DNA from: Castor canadensis
Taxonomy: Eukaryota > Chordata > Mammalia > Rodentia > Castoridae
DNA: 64,000 bases
Assembly: GCF_047511655.1 (NCBI RefSeq)
Contig: NC_133390.1
Location: forward strand, 168,164,083 to 168,228,082
Reading direction: 5' to 3'
Part shown: piece after piece, positions 25,301 to 54,359 of the stretch
Layout of the letters: every line of letters starts with the position of its first letter
How positions within the stretch are numbered: the stretch's first letter is position 1
The notes under the pieces: generated by a model
Told to the model about the DNA's origin: nothing
Database searches by the model: none
What the model saw: only the letters and a program-made list of their open reading frames with translations
Program-made: the position numbers and the translations under genes

Positions 25301-26694
25301 CCGAGTTCTATGTGCCTAATAAGCCTCTAGTGCAGGATCCCTTAACCTTTTAGGGTTGGGAATACTTTCGAGAATCTGGTGAAAACCTTGGGTTCTTTCC
25401 CATACCTCTGCATAAAGAGGTATGCAGAGTACATGACTCTGCATAAAATTTCTCAGATTTTGTGGTCACCTACATCCTTCTATGAACTTTATTAAAGGAC
25501 AATAATGTGACTCCCTGATTTTATACAAAGAGAACAGGAATCAGAGATGGAAAGTGATTGAGCAAATTCAACAGCTTAAACATTAGCAATCCTGGACAGT
25601 TTCTGGGCTTTTTGACCTCAAGTCCAATGTTTCCTCTACTCCCCAAACCAGGGTTAGATAGAAGCTTCTTAAGACCTTGAATGGACCAAGGATGAACTCC
25701 AAGAGCTAAGCTGGGAGTAGACTGTGTTAAGGCCTGCCCTGACAACCATTACAGCCCATTTCTTCCAAGTGTTAGCTTCAGAGCTAGAAGGGTTCTCTGA
25801 CATCAAGTCTAACTTCCTAAGTTGTGAAATTTCTATACGGATGAGGAAAATGTCCTGCCCCAGAGGTGAAAAGTCCTGACTGGACCCCAGAGGTGAAAAG
25901 GCCTGACTGGACCCCTGTGGTGAAAAAGCCTACCCAGTGCAAGGAGCCTGAGTTCTGAGGAGGCTAAAAACATTCCACTACCCAGCTTAAGCTTCTCAGT
26001 GCATTGAAAATACCATCCTCCCAAGTTATTTCTAATTCCCTAAGAGGAAGGAAGGGAGATCAAAGTAATATAGCTTCCAATAAAACCAGTTATGAAGGTC
26101 AACTATTAACAACCCCCGCTGCATTCACCAATGTCAGTGATGCTGAGAAGGAAACAGGCCTCGGAATAAGTAATCAGCTACCAGATCCCATAAAATGGTG
26201 CTGGGGATGGGGTATGGGAGAGAAAAAAATAGTGACTTTGCAAGCAGGTGTGTATAAGTTTTAAACCAGGTCAGCTGTGTGCTCTTGGGTAACTCACTGC
26301 CCTCTCTGGGTTGGCTCTACCAGGGGAGGCTAAGATAGGCTGCCGAACAGGGTATCTCAGGTCACCACTTTATTTTCCCAGATCGTCAGGATCTCTCCGG
26401 GAACAGCAAGGACGGCTGTCAGGGGCAATTTCTCTCCTAATTGCATTAAACCTTGCACCCCGCATAGAGCCCACCCTAGTCCCAGAGCTGGGAGTCACGG
26501 GGCGGCGGCAGTCAAGCTCGGGAGTCTGTCCTAAAATAGGGGTGCGGAACAGGTGCAGCTGGCTACCTGAAGAGATCCTGGTCCAGCAGCTCGAGGTTGA
26601 GCACACTGGTGACCAGGACGCTACGAAGATCCCCGGAGAGATCGCCGCGATCTTCGCCGCTCTGTTGATCCTCTGGGGACTTCGGGGATGACAT
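11589..26694 (-). CDS. ACOT8: ACOT8, peroxisomal acyl-CoA thioesterase 8 (six exons)
   Basis: Coding exons, in transcript order, are 26694-26567, 25261-25125, 16690-16465, 13935-13778, 13250-13056 and 11707-11589. All junctions are GT-AG and in phase, giving 320 residues (human about 319). The enzyme hydrolyses acyl-CoAs, including bile-acid and dicarboxylyl-CoAs, to free acid and CoA in peroxisomes, and it was first described as a thioesterase binding HIV-1 Nef. It has two hot-dog folds: the N-terminal one carries FGGQIVGQAL (about 56-65), the C-terminal one FWVRARGYIG and DYAFLG. By alignment to the human active site (Asp232, Ser254, Gln304) the residues are Asp233, Ser255 and Gln305, all present. 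The protein ends in Ser-Lys-Leu, the canonical PTS1 peroxisome import signal. The codon split between exons 3 and 4 reads AG|T (Ser) where human and mouse have Arg. It shares a promoter with ZSWIM3. Confidence 0.97.
11840..13055. repeat. ACOT8 intron 5: old MIR and MER5A-like fragments
   Basis: Positions 12545-12700 match the ancient hAT element MER5A ('cagaatcacttagcaagct', 'aaaaatacag', 'gagttagaatct', 'aaaaagctcc'). MIR-like sequence lies near 12190-12350 and 12700-12800. No young SINE insertions are seen in this intron, in contrast to the next introns. Confidence 0.5.
13251..13777. repeat. ACOT8 intron 4: MIR remnant
   Basis: MIR-like sequence is visible at about 13650-13730 (phrases 'gaaacaggcctagagagg' and 'cccaaggccacagag'). 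The rest has no recognised element. Confidence 0.45.
13936..16464. repeat. ACOT8 intron 3: MIR, hAT-like copy, SINEs and TA microsatellite
   Basis: MIR-like copies lie at about 14080-14210, 14270-14410 and 14925-15090 (the last one is clear: 'tcctcacagcagccttatgagg', 'acttgcccaaactcacacag', shown in parts). An old hAT-like element lies at 14619-14800. A plus-strand B1-ID dimer occupies about 15388-15580, a plus-strand ID monomer 15607-15690, a TA microsatellite 15694-15712 and another 16104-16137. A minus-strand dimer SINE occupies about 16150-16366. Confidence 0.65.
14619..14800. mobile_element. Old hAT-like DNA transposon fragment
   Basis: The left end 'gctgtccagtagaacc' and right end 'gaacagcacagctct' are imperfect inverted counterparts, and the core holds 'actagccacgtgtgacta', 'ttgagtgcctgaagtgtgg' and an AT-rich middle. 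A second copy of the same family is found at 63100-63290. I recall the family as an ancient mammalian hAT but cannot name it securely. Confidence 0.5.
17047..17607 (-). mobile_element. Stack of minus-strand SINEs bounded by a 16-base target duplication
   Basis: Three units in the same orientation (about 17047-17150 ID-like, 17165-17365 dimer, 17400-17607 dimer, with a TC-rich run at 17380-17423) interrupt a MIR. The flanks TACCTCATAGGATCTT (17031-17046) and TACCTCCCAGGATCTT (17608-17623) agree at 14 of 16 positions, as expected for the target-site duplication of an L1-driven insertion. Confidence 0.7.
19420..20113 (+). mobile_element. LTR-like fossil (candidate solo LTR)
   Basis: The segment begins TG and ends CA. 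It has a U3-like region without coding capacity, a TATA-like 'cataaatactcc' near 19947 and a TGATAAAC poly(A)-like signal near 20054 followed by a T-rich run, which is the layout of a retroviral LTR. No internal gag/pol-type reading frame follows, so it would be a solo LTR. Family and age are not assigned. The left end abuts a B1 fragment. Confidence 0.4.
23030..23545 (+). mobile_element. LTR-like fossil (ERV1-like solo LTR)
   Basis: The 3' part reads 'cccctcccattagtgtggg', then AATAAA at 23437-23442, then 'ctttgcacttgctttactct'. This closely recalls the R/U5 end of gammaretrovirus-like (ERV1) LTRs. No internal region is attached on either side. Boundaries are approximate and the subfamily is unknown. 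Its moderate divergence suggests a rodent-lineage insertion. Confidence 0.45.
25262..26566. repeat. ACOT8 intron 1: hAT-like fragment and a 27-base tandem repeat
   Basis: Positions 25331-25475 resemble an old hAT/Charlie-type fragment ('cccttaaccttttagggtt', 'gagaatctggtgaaaacc'). A three-copy minisatellite lies at 25858-25937. No rodent SINE is present in this intron. The part next to exon 1 (about 26300-26566) becomes CpG richer as it enters the promoter. Confidence 0.5.
25858..25937. repeat. 27-base minisatellite, about three copies
   Basis: The unit CCCCAGAGGTGAAAAG... recurs with a period of 27 bases: the CAGAGG motif starts at 25861 and 25888, and the matching position 25915 begins a diverged third copy (CTGTGG). 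Confidence 0.8.
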
Positions 26695-44614
<17,920 letters not shown>

Positions 44615-45060
44615 AGCACTTGCACTTGTGCATTGGACACTAGCCCCCTCTCTTTGGAAGTTCAGGAGTTGAAAGTGGGCAGGTCATGCTAGGTCAGTAC
44701 GTTAAACGATGTCTTCCTGGGTAGGGCTAGGAAGATTGTTAAAATAGGGAAGAGAGGAACCACACTGCGTGACAGTCCTTTGAACCTGCCCCTTTTTGGT
44801 TCTACGTTTGGCATTCCATGGGCATCTCATCCATTGTTCAAGGCCAAAGTTATCTCATGCAAAAGGTCACCTCACTTTTTTTTCTCTGACTTCTGGGATC
44901 AGATTTTATTCACCCTACAGAGATGAACCCCTGATCAGGATGAGACAAAATGGGCCTGGTAAAAGGGCCATTTTCAGGGACAAAGGGAAGGAGGGTGATC
45001 CTTGACTGTTGCTGCTCTTTATGAAGAATTTGTTATTTGTACCTATTTTTATTTATATTA

Positions 45061-45066
45061 AATAAA
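45061..45066 (+). terminator. ZSWIM3: Poly(A) signal of ZSWIM3 (AATAAA)
   Basis: AATAAA lies 447 bases after the ZSWIM3 stop codon and is followed by a GT/T-rich stretch, giving a 3'UTR of about 460-470 bases. Confidence 0.85.
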
Positions 45067-46212
45067 GGTTTTTTTTAAAAGAAAGAAAATAAGCAGGGGA
45101 AATGTGTTTCATTTGATCAGGAAAGGAAGGGGAATTGCATAGCAGGACTCCTGGCTTTACTGTCAGGAAGGGGGTCCCCTCTAGTGGGTTTTTATCTTTT
45201 GCATTGCTGGGGATTGAACCCAGAGCCTTGTGCTTGCTAGACAAGCTCTCTACCACTGAGCTACATCCCCAGCCCTTAAGTATTTATTAATTTTAAAGGA
45301 AATTGACTATTGTCTAATGGAGTGTGAAGCCAAATAGAACCTGATGCCTCAAATGTGGAGTTACAATGCACCGCTTACTTTGCCCTCTTCCTATCAACCA
45401 AGACTTCAATGTTGAATTTCAGGTGGCCTTATATTCATTCTAGAAGGAGGACACCAAATCCACTTCGAGCACAGAAACTCAAATCCTAAATTCTCCTGCC
45501 AGCAGGTTGCTAGAGAAACTATGGACAAGTTCTTAATTTCTTTCTTCCTTCCTTTATATTTATTGTGGTAATGGAGATTGAACCCAAGGCCTACCACTTC
45601 AGCCATATCCACAGACCTTTTGTTTTTATTTTTCAAGATAGGGTCTTGCTAACTTTGCCGGTGCTGGCTTTAAACTCTTGATCCTCCTGCCTCTGCCTCC
45701 TGAGTAGCTGGGATTATAGATATGAGTCACCATGCCCAACCTTATTTATTTCTTGAGACAGGTCTCACTGGTTTGCCCAAGGCTAGGAATTCTCCATCCT
45801 CCTGCCTCAGCCTCTATAGCTGGGGTTATAGGCATCAGCCACCCCAACCAGCTGAAAGTCTGAATTTGTTAACTCCAGGTTCTTCATTTGTAAAAATCAT
45901 GTTGACCTGTGGTAATCCTGAATTTCCCAAGGGTCTACATAAACATTTTCATTATAGTAATAAGCATCAAGACTGACTTGATTTTTCTTGTTTACCACCA
46001 CCGACTTTTGGTAGTGTTGGTAATCTTTTGGGGAGGGGGCAATATGAAGTTTGAACTCAGGGACTCAGGCTTGCTAGCCTGAGCTCTACTACTTGGGCCA
46101 CGCCCCCAGGTCCTAGCCCTAGTTGGGTATCTTAATCTCCAAAGCCTGGAGCTTTCGAAGACTGCCATCTTCAGGGGAACTGTGGAAGAAAGGTGGCAGC
46201 CAGTTCACGTTC
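45067..46212. repeat. ZSWIM3-ZSWIM1 spacer: SINEs
   Basis: A minus-strand classical ID at about 45195-45276, a minus-strand dimer at 45560-45735, a B1-like unit at 45735-45850 and a minus-strand ID at 46015-46115. No exon is seen. Confidence 0.65.
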
Positions 46213-46265
46213 TCTCTCTCCCTCTCCCTCCCTCCCTCTCTCCCTCTCACCTTCCCTCCCTCTCT
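46213..46265. repeat. Polypyrimidine (CTCCC/TCTC) tract upstream of ZSWIM1
   Basis: Fifty-odd bases consisting almost only of C and T. Such mirror-like tracts can adopt H-DNA and are often nuclease sensitive near promoters. Confidence 0.85.
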
Positions 46266-46539
46266 TGATTTCCTTAGCTGCGAGGGTTGGCTGCGGAAGA
46301 GGCTGAATTTGAGACCTGGGCCTCAATTTCCCCATAAGAGTACACACTACAACTATAGATTTGCACGCTTTCCCAACCCTCTGAGACGTTGGAGTTTGAC
46401 ATCCCCCCACAAAAAAAGAAAAGATTTCCGTAAAACACCGCTATTATATTTTCCTTTAAGGCCTTTAAGGGAGTTTCCATAGCAATGCGTCTTTCCAGTG
46501 TTGGAGCCTGAATCCAGAGTTCCAGGCTTAACTGCAGAC

Positions 46540-47031
46540 GAAACGCCCCTCCCTCGGGCTTTAATTGGTTGCCGCCAGCCGAGCCCCTCGTAACCCTGGC
46601 AGCAGCACCCGCCCCGGAATCGGCGACCAATGATTGGTCCGTGACACCAAAGCCCGGCCGCACACTCCTCAGGCCATTGGCCTGAGTCGCTGTGAAACTG
46701 AAGCCGTGGTTCGTGAACTTAAAGGTCAGTCAGAGGCGGAGGCAGGGTCAAATAGGGAGACATGGCAACCCCACCAGGCTGTAGGTGATTTCAGGGGGAG
46801 TGGAACTGTAAAACATCAGATCACCGCGGTCAGCCATTACACAGCTCCCAGAGGGTGGGAGGTTAACTTCACCGGTCTGTCAGACTCCGAACGTGAACGT
46901 CAGTCATCCCACACCCGGGATAAAGGTGAGAGGTCAAAGGTCGCATTCCCTTTATGTTCCTGGGGTTTGGACCTTGTGGGACGCCATCTGTCTGGATCTC
47001 GAGCCAAAGACTCGGCTTCCAGCTATTGAAG
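46540..47031 (+). promoter_or_regulatory. ZSWIM1: ZSWIM1 promoter and probable non-coding exon 1
   Basis: This CpG-enriched stretch carries four CCAAT/ATTGG boxes (46564-46568, 46627-46631, 46633-46637, 46676-46680), two of them inside perfect palindromes (46625-46639 and 46668-46686). A strong donor (GAAGGTAAAG, GT at 47032) pairs well with the acceptor TCTCCATAG ending at 47641, so exon 1 would end at 47031 and be non-coding, with all coding sequence in exon 2. MIR-like sequence lies at about 47060-47270 and a minus-strand ID at 47385-47460 in that intron. Confidence 0.65.
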
Positions 47032-47754
47032 GTAAAGTGGGTAAATGGCTTTAACGTCTTTGAGCCTCAGTTCCTCATCTGTAAAATGGAGACAGTAACC
47101 CATTTGGAGGCCACATAGTGGAAACATTTGAACAGAGCGTTGCAGGGATGAACGTGGAGGCATAAAAAGCTGCTCGCATTTGTTAGCCGCATTTTATGGT
47201 GGAAGGGATTGAGGCTGAGAGGGTCACTGACTTGCCCAAGATCTCACAGCAAGTTTGGGTGATTATAGAGTTCTCTTCTATAGACACTAGGACCAAAGAA
47301 AAGAATGGATGCCAAGAAGTAATTTGTAAATTTAAAGGCTATACAAATATTCAGAATTTCAGAATGCTTTTTTTTTTTTTTCTTTTCTTTTCTTTATGAT
47401 ACTCAGGGCCTCACACTTGCTAGGCAGGCACTCTGCCACTTAAGCCACTCCACCAACCCTATGAGTTAGGGTTTTTTTAACCCTCATTATCCTATACATC
47501 CTTCCTTATTTGTTTACATGTGTGTTGTGTATCTCCTCCTAGAAATATGCTGACACTTAAGTGTTCAATAAATATTGTCTAGATGAATAATTGAGGAGCC
47601 AAGTCCCTATTGTCTCCTTAAACTTCTGTTCCTCTCCATAGGTCCATCTTTGGAAACTACAGTCCAGCCTCAGACTCCACTTTCTTGGAGCTTGAGACAC
47701 AAAGCCTCCTGAGTAGCAGTCCTGCAGAGAAAATATTTTAGCCTGGGCATTTAG

Positions 47755-49155
<1,401 letters not shown>

Positions 49156-49689
49156 TCACTCTGGATGCCTAGAGATGCCCTGGCACAAGTATACACTCAC
49201 GTCCTTGCCAACACACACACACACTCCTTCTCTCTCAATTGTAGTTTCACGAGCCTTCCTTTCCAAACAAGGACAAGAGCTTTCTACTCTACTATAGCCT
49301 GCTACCAGGAATGTGTCTAGCTCCATAAGACAGGAGTCAGCAAATCTTCTGGAAAGAGCCCAGTAGTAAATAGTGTAGACTTTGATGATCACATAGTCAC
49401 TGTTGTATATTCTTGGTTTAGTTTAACCTTTTTATAAGATAAAAACAATTCTCTGTTCAAAGATTTTATGAAGTCAGGCAACCCTAATCTAAGATAAGAG
49501 AGAAGACTTTGGGTGGCAAGATTGAAGGTTGCCATGTGGTAACCACTGCCATAGTCAGGTGAGATGTCTCACCTGACCCGTGTCCTGTGTGAGCTGGCCT
49601 GGGAGCCTCTGAGCAACCAGAGGAAGGTTGCTCAGGGAGGTGGCTTAGCCAGGCTCCCAGGATTTTTATCCCTGCTCCATCTCAAGGTC

Positions 49690-49695
49690 AATAAA
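49690..49695 (+). terminator. ZSWIM1: Poly(A) signal of ZSWIM1 (AATAAA)
   Basis: AATAAA lies 535 bases beyond the ZSWIM1 stop, in GTCAATAAAG with GT-rich sequence following (gtggtaca, then ttttgttttg). Confidence 0.8.
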
Positions 49696-49699
49696 GTTA

Positions 49700-50322
49700 A
49701 ATGTGGTACATTCCAGCACTTGTCTAGTCTTTTGTTTTGTAGAAGACCATTTGGGGTAATTGTGAAAGGAATAGAATTTGGAATGTGAGACTACATGCAA
49801 ATCCTGGTTCTTTCCTTGTCTTATTTTTAGGGCTTGGTTCTACCTTTATTAGCTATGGGACTCTGAGCAAGTCAGCTCTCTAAGCCTCAATTTGCTTATC
49901 TGTAAATGGGCATCCGTTAGTGCAGGCACCTAGTGGGTGCTCAGCCAAGTGTTCATGTTCCTTCCTTACCCACAGTCCCATTCCCTGCCTTCAACAGGCT
50001 GGGAAATTTAAGGCAAAAGGAAAATTCACATTGCCTAGGACTTTCTACAAGAAACTTTGACCAAGTCTTCAATATAGAGAAGCCTCTGCTCTCCAAGCAG
50101 GGCCCCCTACGTAGGTAATTATATCTGTTTGATCAGACCTATCTCTTGTCTCAGTGGCACAAGAGAAACTTGCTGGGGTCTAGGCTCTAATGAAGACTGG
50201 AATTTGTCAGAGTGGCTCAACCACTCACCTTTATCCCCATCCCTGCCGTAGCCCCGCCAACCCTATCTGCCCAAAAACCATACAGAGAAGCCACCCTATG
50301 TGTCTGGTGCTATTTCATCCAG
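49700..50322. other. ZSWIM1-SPATA25 convergent spacer
   Basis: MIR-like sequence at about 49785-49950 ('gactctgagcaagtcagct', 'cttatctgtaaatgggc'). No young SINE and no exon. On the minus strand no AATAAA follows the SPATA25 stop closely; the nearest candidates are GATAAA (50230-50235) and AATAAA (49845-49850). Confidence 0.5.
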
Positions 50323-51374
50323 CTACAAGCAAGAGCCAGGAGGCTGGCCCCTCCTGCATCTCACTAGGGGCACCTGCCCAGAGACCGCGTGGGCACGTGC
50401 CTGCTCCCACCGTGCCCCCTCCATAGCACTCTCTGGCTCCGGATGGGCCATCATGAAAGCTTGAGCTGCCCGGATCAGGTCCTCTTCCCGCAGGCCTGGG
50501 ACGGGCACAGTGGGGATGCCAGCGATCATCATGGCCAGAGTGAGGATGCAGATGTCAGGCTGGGAGCTGGCCTCCTTCCCCCCTGCCTCAGAAGGCCTTG
50601 GCAGAACCCCTGGTGACAGCCCCCACAGCAGCAGGGGTCCAGACGTGCTGGGGCCACCCGGGCGGGGTGGTGCCCTGGCTCTGGAGCAGCCATCCTCCCA
50701 GCCCAAGCTCTCTGGCTGCCTCATGGTGGGGAATTTGGGGCAGTATCGGCTGTACTCCTTTCTCCGCAGTGTCTCCCAGCTAGTGTTCCCAGGGCAGCCC
50801 CTGGTTTCAGCTACTGCCAGGGCAGGGCCCCAGGCTTGGGCAGCAGGTATCACCTGCTCGGTTTTCTGGCTCAGTGGGCCTAGTCCACCAGAGGCCACCA
50901 CCACTGGCTCTGCAGGACTATAGAGGCCAACGGATGAACCAGCAGAAGCAGCCCCACCTGCAGAGACAGGAATGAGATAGAATGTTATTCTTGTTCTCTT
51001 TGAGGAAGAAGCCCTGAGGGGCAGGGCTTGGGAGCAGAAGCAAGCAAGAACCAGCCCAAGAGGAATGTCTAGAAGTTGGGGACTAAATGTTACTCATACC
51101 CAGTCCCCAAAACTGAGCAGGTGATGGTGAAGTGTTTGTTGGATAAATAAGTGGGTAGTTAGTAATTAGCAAGGACTTGGAATGCCTTTTCTTCTAAGAC
51201 AATTGACTCCTGGGCCAGTCCAAAACTGCCCAGCACAACCTCCACCTCCCCAGAGCCAGGAAGCAACTTCACATGGAAAGTTGTGGTGCCCCCTCCAGTT
51301 CCAGGAGCCCCTCTCTCACCTGGGCCAGAAGGCAGAAGACCCCGCTGGGTTTGTGGAGACATGAAATAGGACAT
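50323..51374 (-). CDS. SPATA25: SPATA25, spermatogenesis-associated protein 25 (two exons)
   Basis: Exon 1 is 51374-51320 (18 codons plus one base, [10 protein letters not shown]...), exon 2 is 50957-50323, with a GT-AG intron and 229 residues in total (human about 227). The N-terminal two thirds are proline-, glycine- and serine-rich and probably disordered. A hydrophobic stretch at about residues 153-173 ([13 protein letters not shown]...) is a likely membrane segment and is the best conserved part, followed by [20 protein letters not shown] and a basic tail ending PPGSCL. Known: testis-enriched (TSG23) and suggested to act in spermatogenesis; the molecular function is unknown. It lies between convergent ZSWIM1 and the end of NEURL2. 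Seen: full match in exon layout and sequence to the remembered human gene. Confidence 0.93.
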
Positions 51375-51439
51375 GGTCTCCCTGAACAGTCCTAAGCCTC
51401 TTACCCTGCCCTCTCCACCCTTCTGGAGTACCACCTCAT

Positions 51440-52406
51440 AGTCCCTCCCCGTACACCTGGGACTTACGTCACAGCACTGACCTGTTCATTCTAGAACCTA
51501 TATGACAATGGATGGGTGTGAAAAGAGCAGGCCCAGGGTGTTCTAGGCTCTTGCCCTTACCTTGGGCAAGTTATCTGGACAGTTTATCTGGTTGATTGGT
51601 TGTTTTTTTTGTTTTTGTTTTTGTGTTTTTCAATGCTGGTGATCAAACCCAGGGCCTTCTGCATGTTAGGCTCAAGCCAATCACTGAATTACCTCCCCTG
51701 TCCATCTGGACAGTTTTTTTTGTTTTGTTTTTGGGATTCAGGGCAGTACTAGGGCTTGAACTCAGGGTCTTACACTTGCTAGTGCTCTACCACTTCCGCC
51801 ACACCTCCAACCCCTATCTGGACAGTTTTGTTCCTCAATATCCTCATCCATGAAATGTGGGTGGTGACTGCCCCCTACTTACCAGGAGTTGGGGGGATGA
51901 GATGAGCTCATCCGTATGGAAGTTACCAATCAGAGATACAAGTAAAGGAGTCTAGAGTTCTGTGCCCCGTGTGAGACAAGCAGTATTCTTCATTCAGTCA
52001 TGTGCTATTTGACCTTGCACAACACAATCTCAGCTCTGGACCTCAGCTTCTCCTATGCCAAATTAAATGTTTAACCTATTGCACTGGTTCTCAGCTCAGG
52101 CCACGTGTTAGAATGTCTTTGAAGTCTAGCCTCATCCCAGATCAATGAAGTCAGAATCCCAAGGATCAGACGCACATATCAGTATGTTTAAGTTCCTGAA
52201 GAGACTATAGTATGTGCCAAAGTAGAAACCTCTATCTAGGGAAACACTTCCCAACCCTGACTGTACAATCTCAAAAGGGCCTTAAAAAAAAAAATTCCAG
52301 GTCCCTATCAAAGGGACTTTTTACAAAAATAAATAAATAAATGACATGTCTATGCCTAATCCCCCAACAAATTGAAGAATTTCTACAGACAGATTCTGAG
52401 CCATCA

Positions 52407-52442
<36 letters not shown>

Positions 52443-52675
52443 GTTCTGGGGACCAAACTCAGAGCCTTGCATTTGCCAAGCAAGCTCTCTTCTACTGATC
52501 TAAATCCCCAAGTATCCCAAATAACTCTAAAGAGTGGCCAGGCTAGGAAGCCCTGATGTAGATAGACAAGAGTCTAAAATGTTCTCTCTGACTGACTTGC
52601 CGACTCACAGTGATTCTAGAAGTGCTGCGGGGGCAAGGAGACCCTCCAATGCTCAGAATGTCAGCATCGGCTGTG
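51440..52675. repeat. SPATA25-NEURL2 spacer: SINEs and MER5A-like elements
   Basis: Minus-strand ID-like SINEs lie at about 51605-51710 and 51722-51815. A MER5A-like copy lies at 52083-52215 ('cactggttctcagctcagg', 'gtgttagaatg'). A second one (about 52235-52560) is interrupted by a minus-strand ID with a long T tract (52411-52515). Confidence 0.6.
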
Positions 52676-52681
52676 TTTATT
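52676..52681 (-). terminator. NEURL2: Poly(A) signal of NEURL2 (AATAAA on the minus strand)
   Basis: TTTATT on the plus strand, 75 bases past the NEURL2 stop codon, implies a short 3'UTR of about 90-100 bases. Confidence 0.75.
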
Positions 52682-52755
52682 TCTGGTCCTGGTTGGCAGC
52701 AGTGTGGCCCACTTCAGACCAGCCACAGCTCTGGGGTCCTGCTCTCTGCAGACTT

Positions 52756-54359
52756 TCACTCATACTTGCAGAAATCCTTAAGTCCCTTGGGCAAGTGGAG
52801 CCCGTCAATGGCCAGCCGGTGCACCACGCTCCTCTGGATCACTAGGCGGCACAGAGTCTGCAGGGACAGCACTGTGGAGAGAAGGCCGTCAGAGGCGATC
52901 TGGATTGGAGGGGGTAGTCTGAGGCTGAGATCTAGGTTTTAGTCCCCACTTTGCCATTAACTTGGGAATTTCCTTCTGCTCTCAGGTTCAGCCTGCTCAT
53001 GGGGCTGCTCATATGGCTCCTGAGAACTTTCACCATGCTGTAGCCCTTTTCTATTATAACGCAGCCCAATCCCTTCCTCTTTCACTTAGTAGCTGGGGGA
53101 GATAGTGTTGGATTTGTCTATGCAACCACAGCCCCAGCACAGAGCAGGTGCTAGTTAACTTAACCAAGTTCACAATTAGAGATATAAATCAAAGGCTTAA
53201 TGGGGCTGTAAGGAACCAGATCTAAGTATTAAATTGTTCTCCATCTGGGGTCTGAGATGCCTCTAAACTGATAGAAAAATGCTCATAGATTTGAGCCTAA
53301 TAAAAGAGCACAAAATTCTCAAGAGGCTCAAGACCTAAAATTAGTTTAGAATCCTCATCTTGGTTTAATACTGGAAACGTCCAAACTAAAAGGGACCTGC
53401 CAGGCATCTTAATCAATCAGCTAGGATAGGTATAACTGAAGCCTGTAGCCAAGAATGACTTGTGCAAAATTACAAGCGGTCGTGCAAACTGAAGCCAGAA
53501 TTCTCCCGGTCTAAACTAATGCTGAGCTAGGCCTAGTAGCTGACCAGGGAGTCCTACCAGGTTCCTGTCACCACATTGGGCCAGGAGGGGTCGCTGCCCA
53601 GGGGGCGGGATACCTACGGCCATACTCGAGCTGGACCAGGCGCACACTCTTGGTGGAGGCAAACACGTCCACCACCGCGTAGAGGGGCTGAGCAGCTGGC
53701 AGCCCCCGGGCACTAGGGCCCATGTCCTCGCCGTTGATGACGATGTGCATGTCGGCGGTGCCATCCTGGTGCGGGCAGAAGAGAACGCCCAGGCGGCTAC
53801 GGCGCGCGGTGGGAGGCAAAACGTTCAGCTCATAGAGCTGGTCCAAAAGGTGGCTATAGAGCCCTGGCTGGCTGCGGCCCACCAGGCGGTCCCGGGGGAT
53901 TCGGAACTGCTCAATGCACAGATATGGTTCTTCCAGGAGGGCCGGGGGTCGGCTGGGGACCACTACCTCTGCCTCGTGTTGGCCCTCTCGGGGCACGCGG
54001 TTGTGGTGGCGCGTGATGGCGAAGACCCAAGTGTGGCCCAGGTTGACTAGGTCGGGCAGCGAAAACTCGGGTACGGTGGCCAGACTGGAGGGGTCCAGCG
54101 CAGTTAGGCCGAGGCGCAGGTGTCCGCACCAGCCCAGCTCTTTCTCCTCGATCTCCACCAGGAATACCTGGCCAGGGGCCAACGGCTCGTGACTGAAGCA
54201 CACACCGTGAGCGAAGCTCTCCACGCGTGTGGCCCGCGTCCCCGAGGGGTCCACACGGATGTTGGCTCCATGCACCCGATGGAAACGAGTGGAAGGGGGC
54301 TCTAAACGCGCGGGGCCCCAGGGGGCACCCACCTCCACCCGGTCGGAGGCAGCAGCCAT
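52756..54359 (-). CDS. NEURL2: NEURL2 (Ozz), neuralized-like E3 ligase substrate adaptor
   Basis: Exon 1 is 54359-53618 and exon 2 is 52871-52756; the intron starts GTAGGT and ends with CACAG. The protein has 285 residues, the same length as human. Residues about 20-245 form the neuralized homology repeat (RFHRVHGANIRVDPSGTRATR, then VFLVEIEEKELGWCGHLR, shown in short parts here). The C-terminal 35 residues form a SOCS box, with the Elongin-binding BC-box LQTLCRLVIQR and LPKGLKDF. Known: in muscle it recruits sarcolemmal beta-catenin and embryonic myosin to a Cullin5-Elongin B/C-Rbx1 ligase during myofibre differentiation. It is head to head with CTSA and shares a promoter region with it, as reported for mouse and human. 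An E-box CAACTG at 54380-54385 lies just upstream of the start codon. Confidence 0.96.
52872..53617. other. NEURL2 intron
   Basis: No young SINE. Degraded MIR-like sequence at about 53120-53510; nothing else recognised. Confidence 0.45.
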
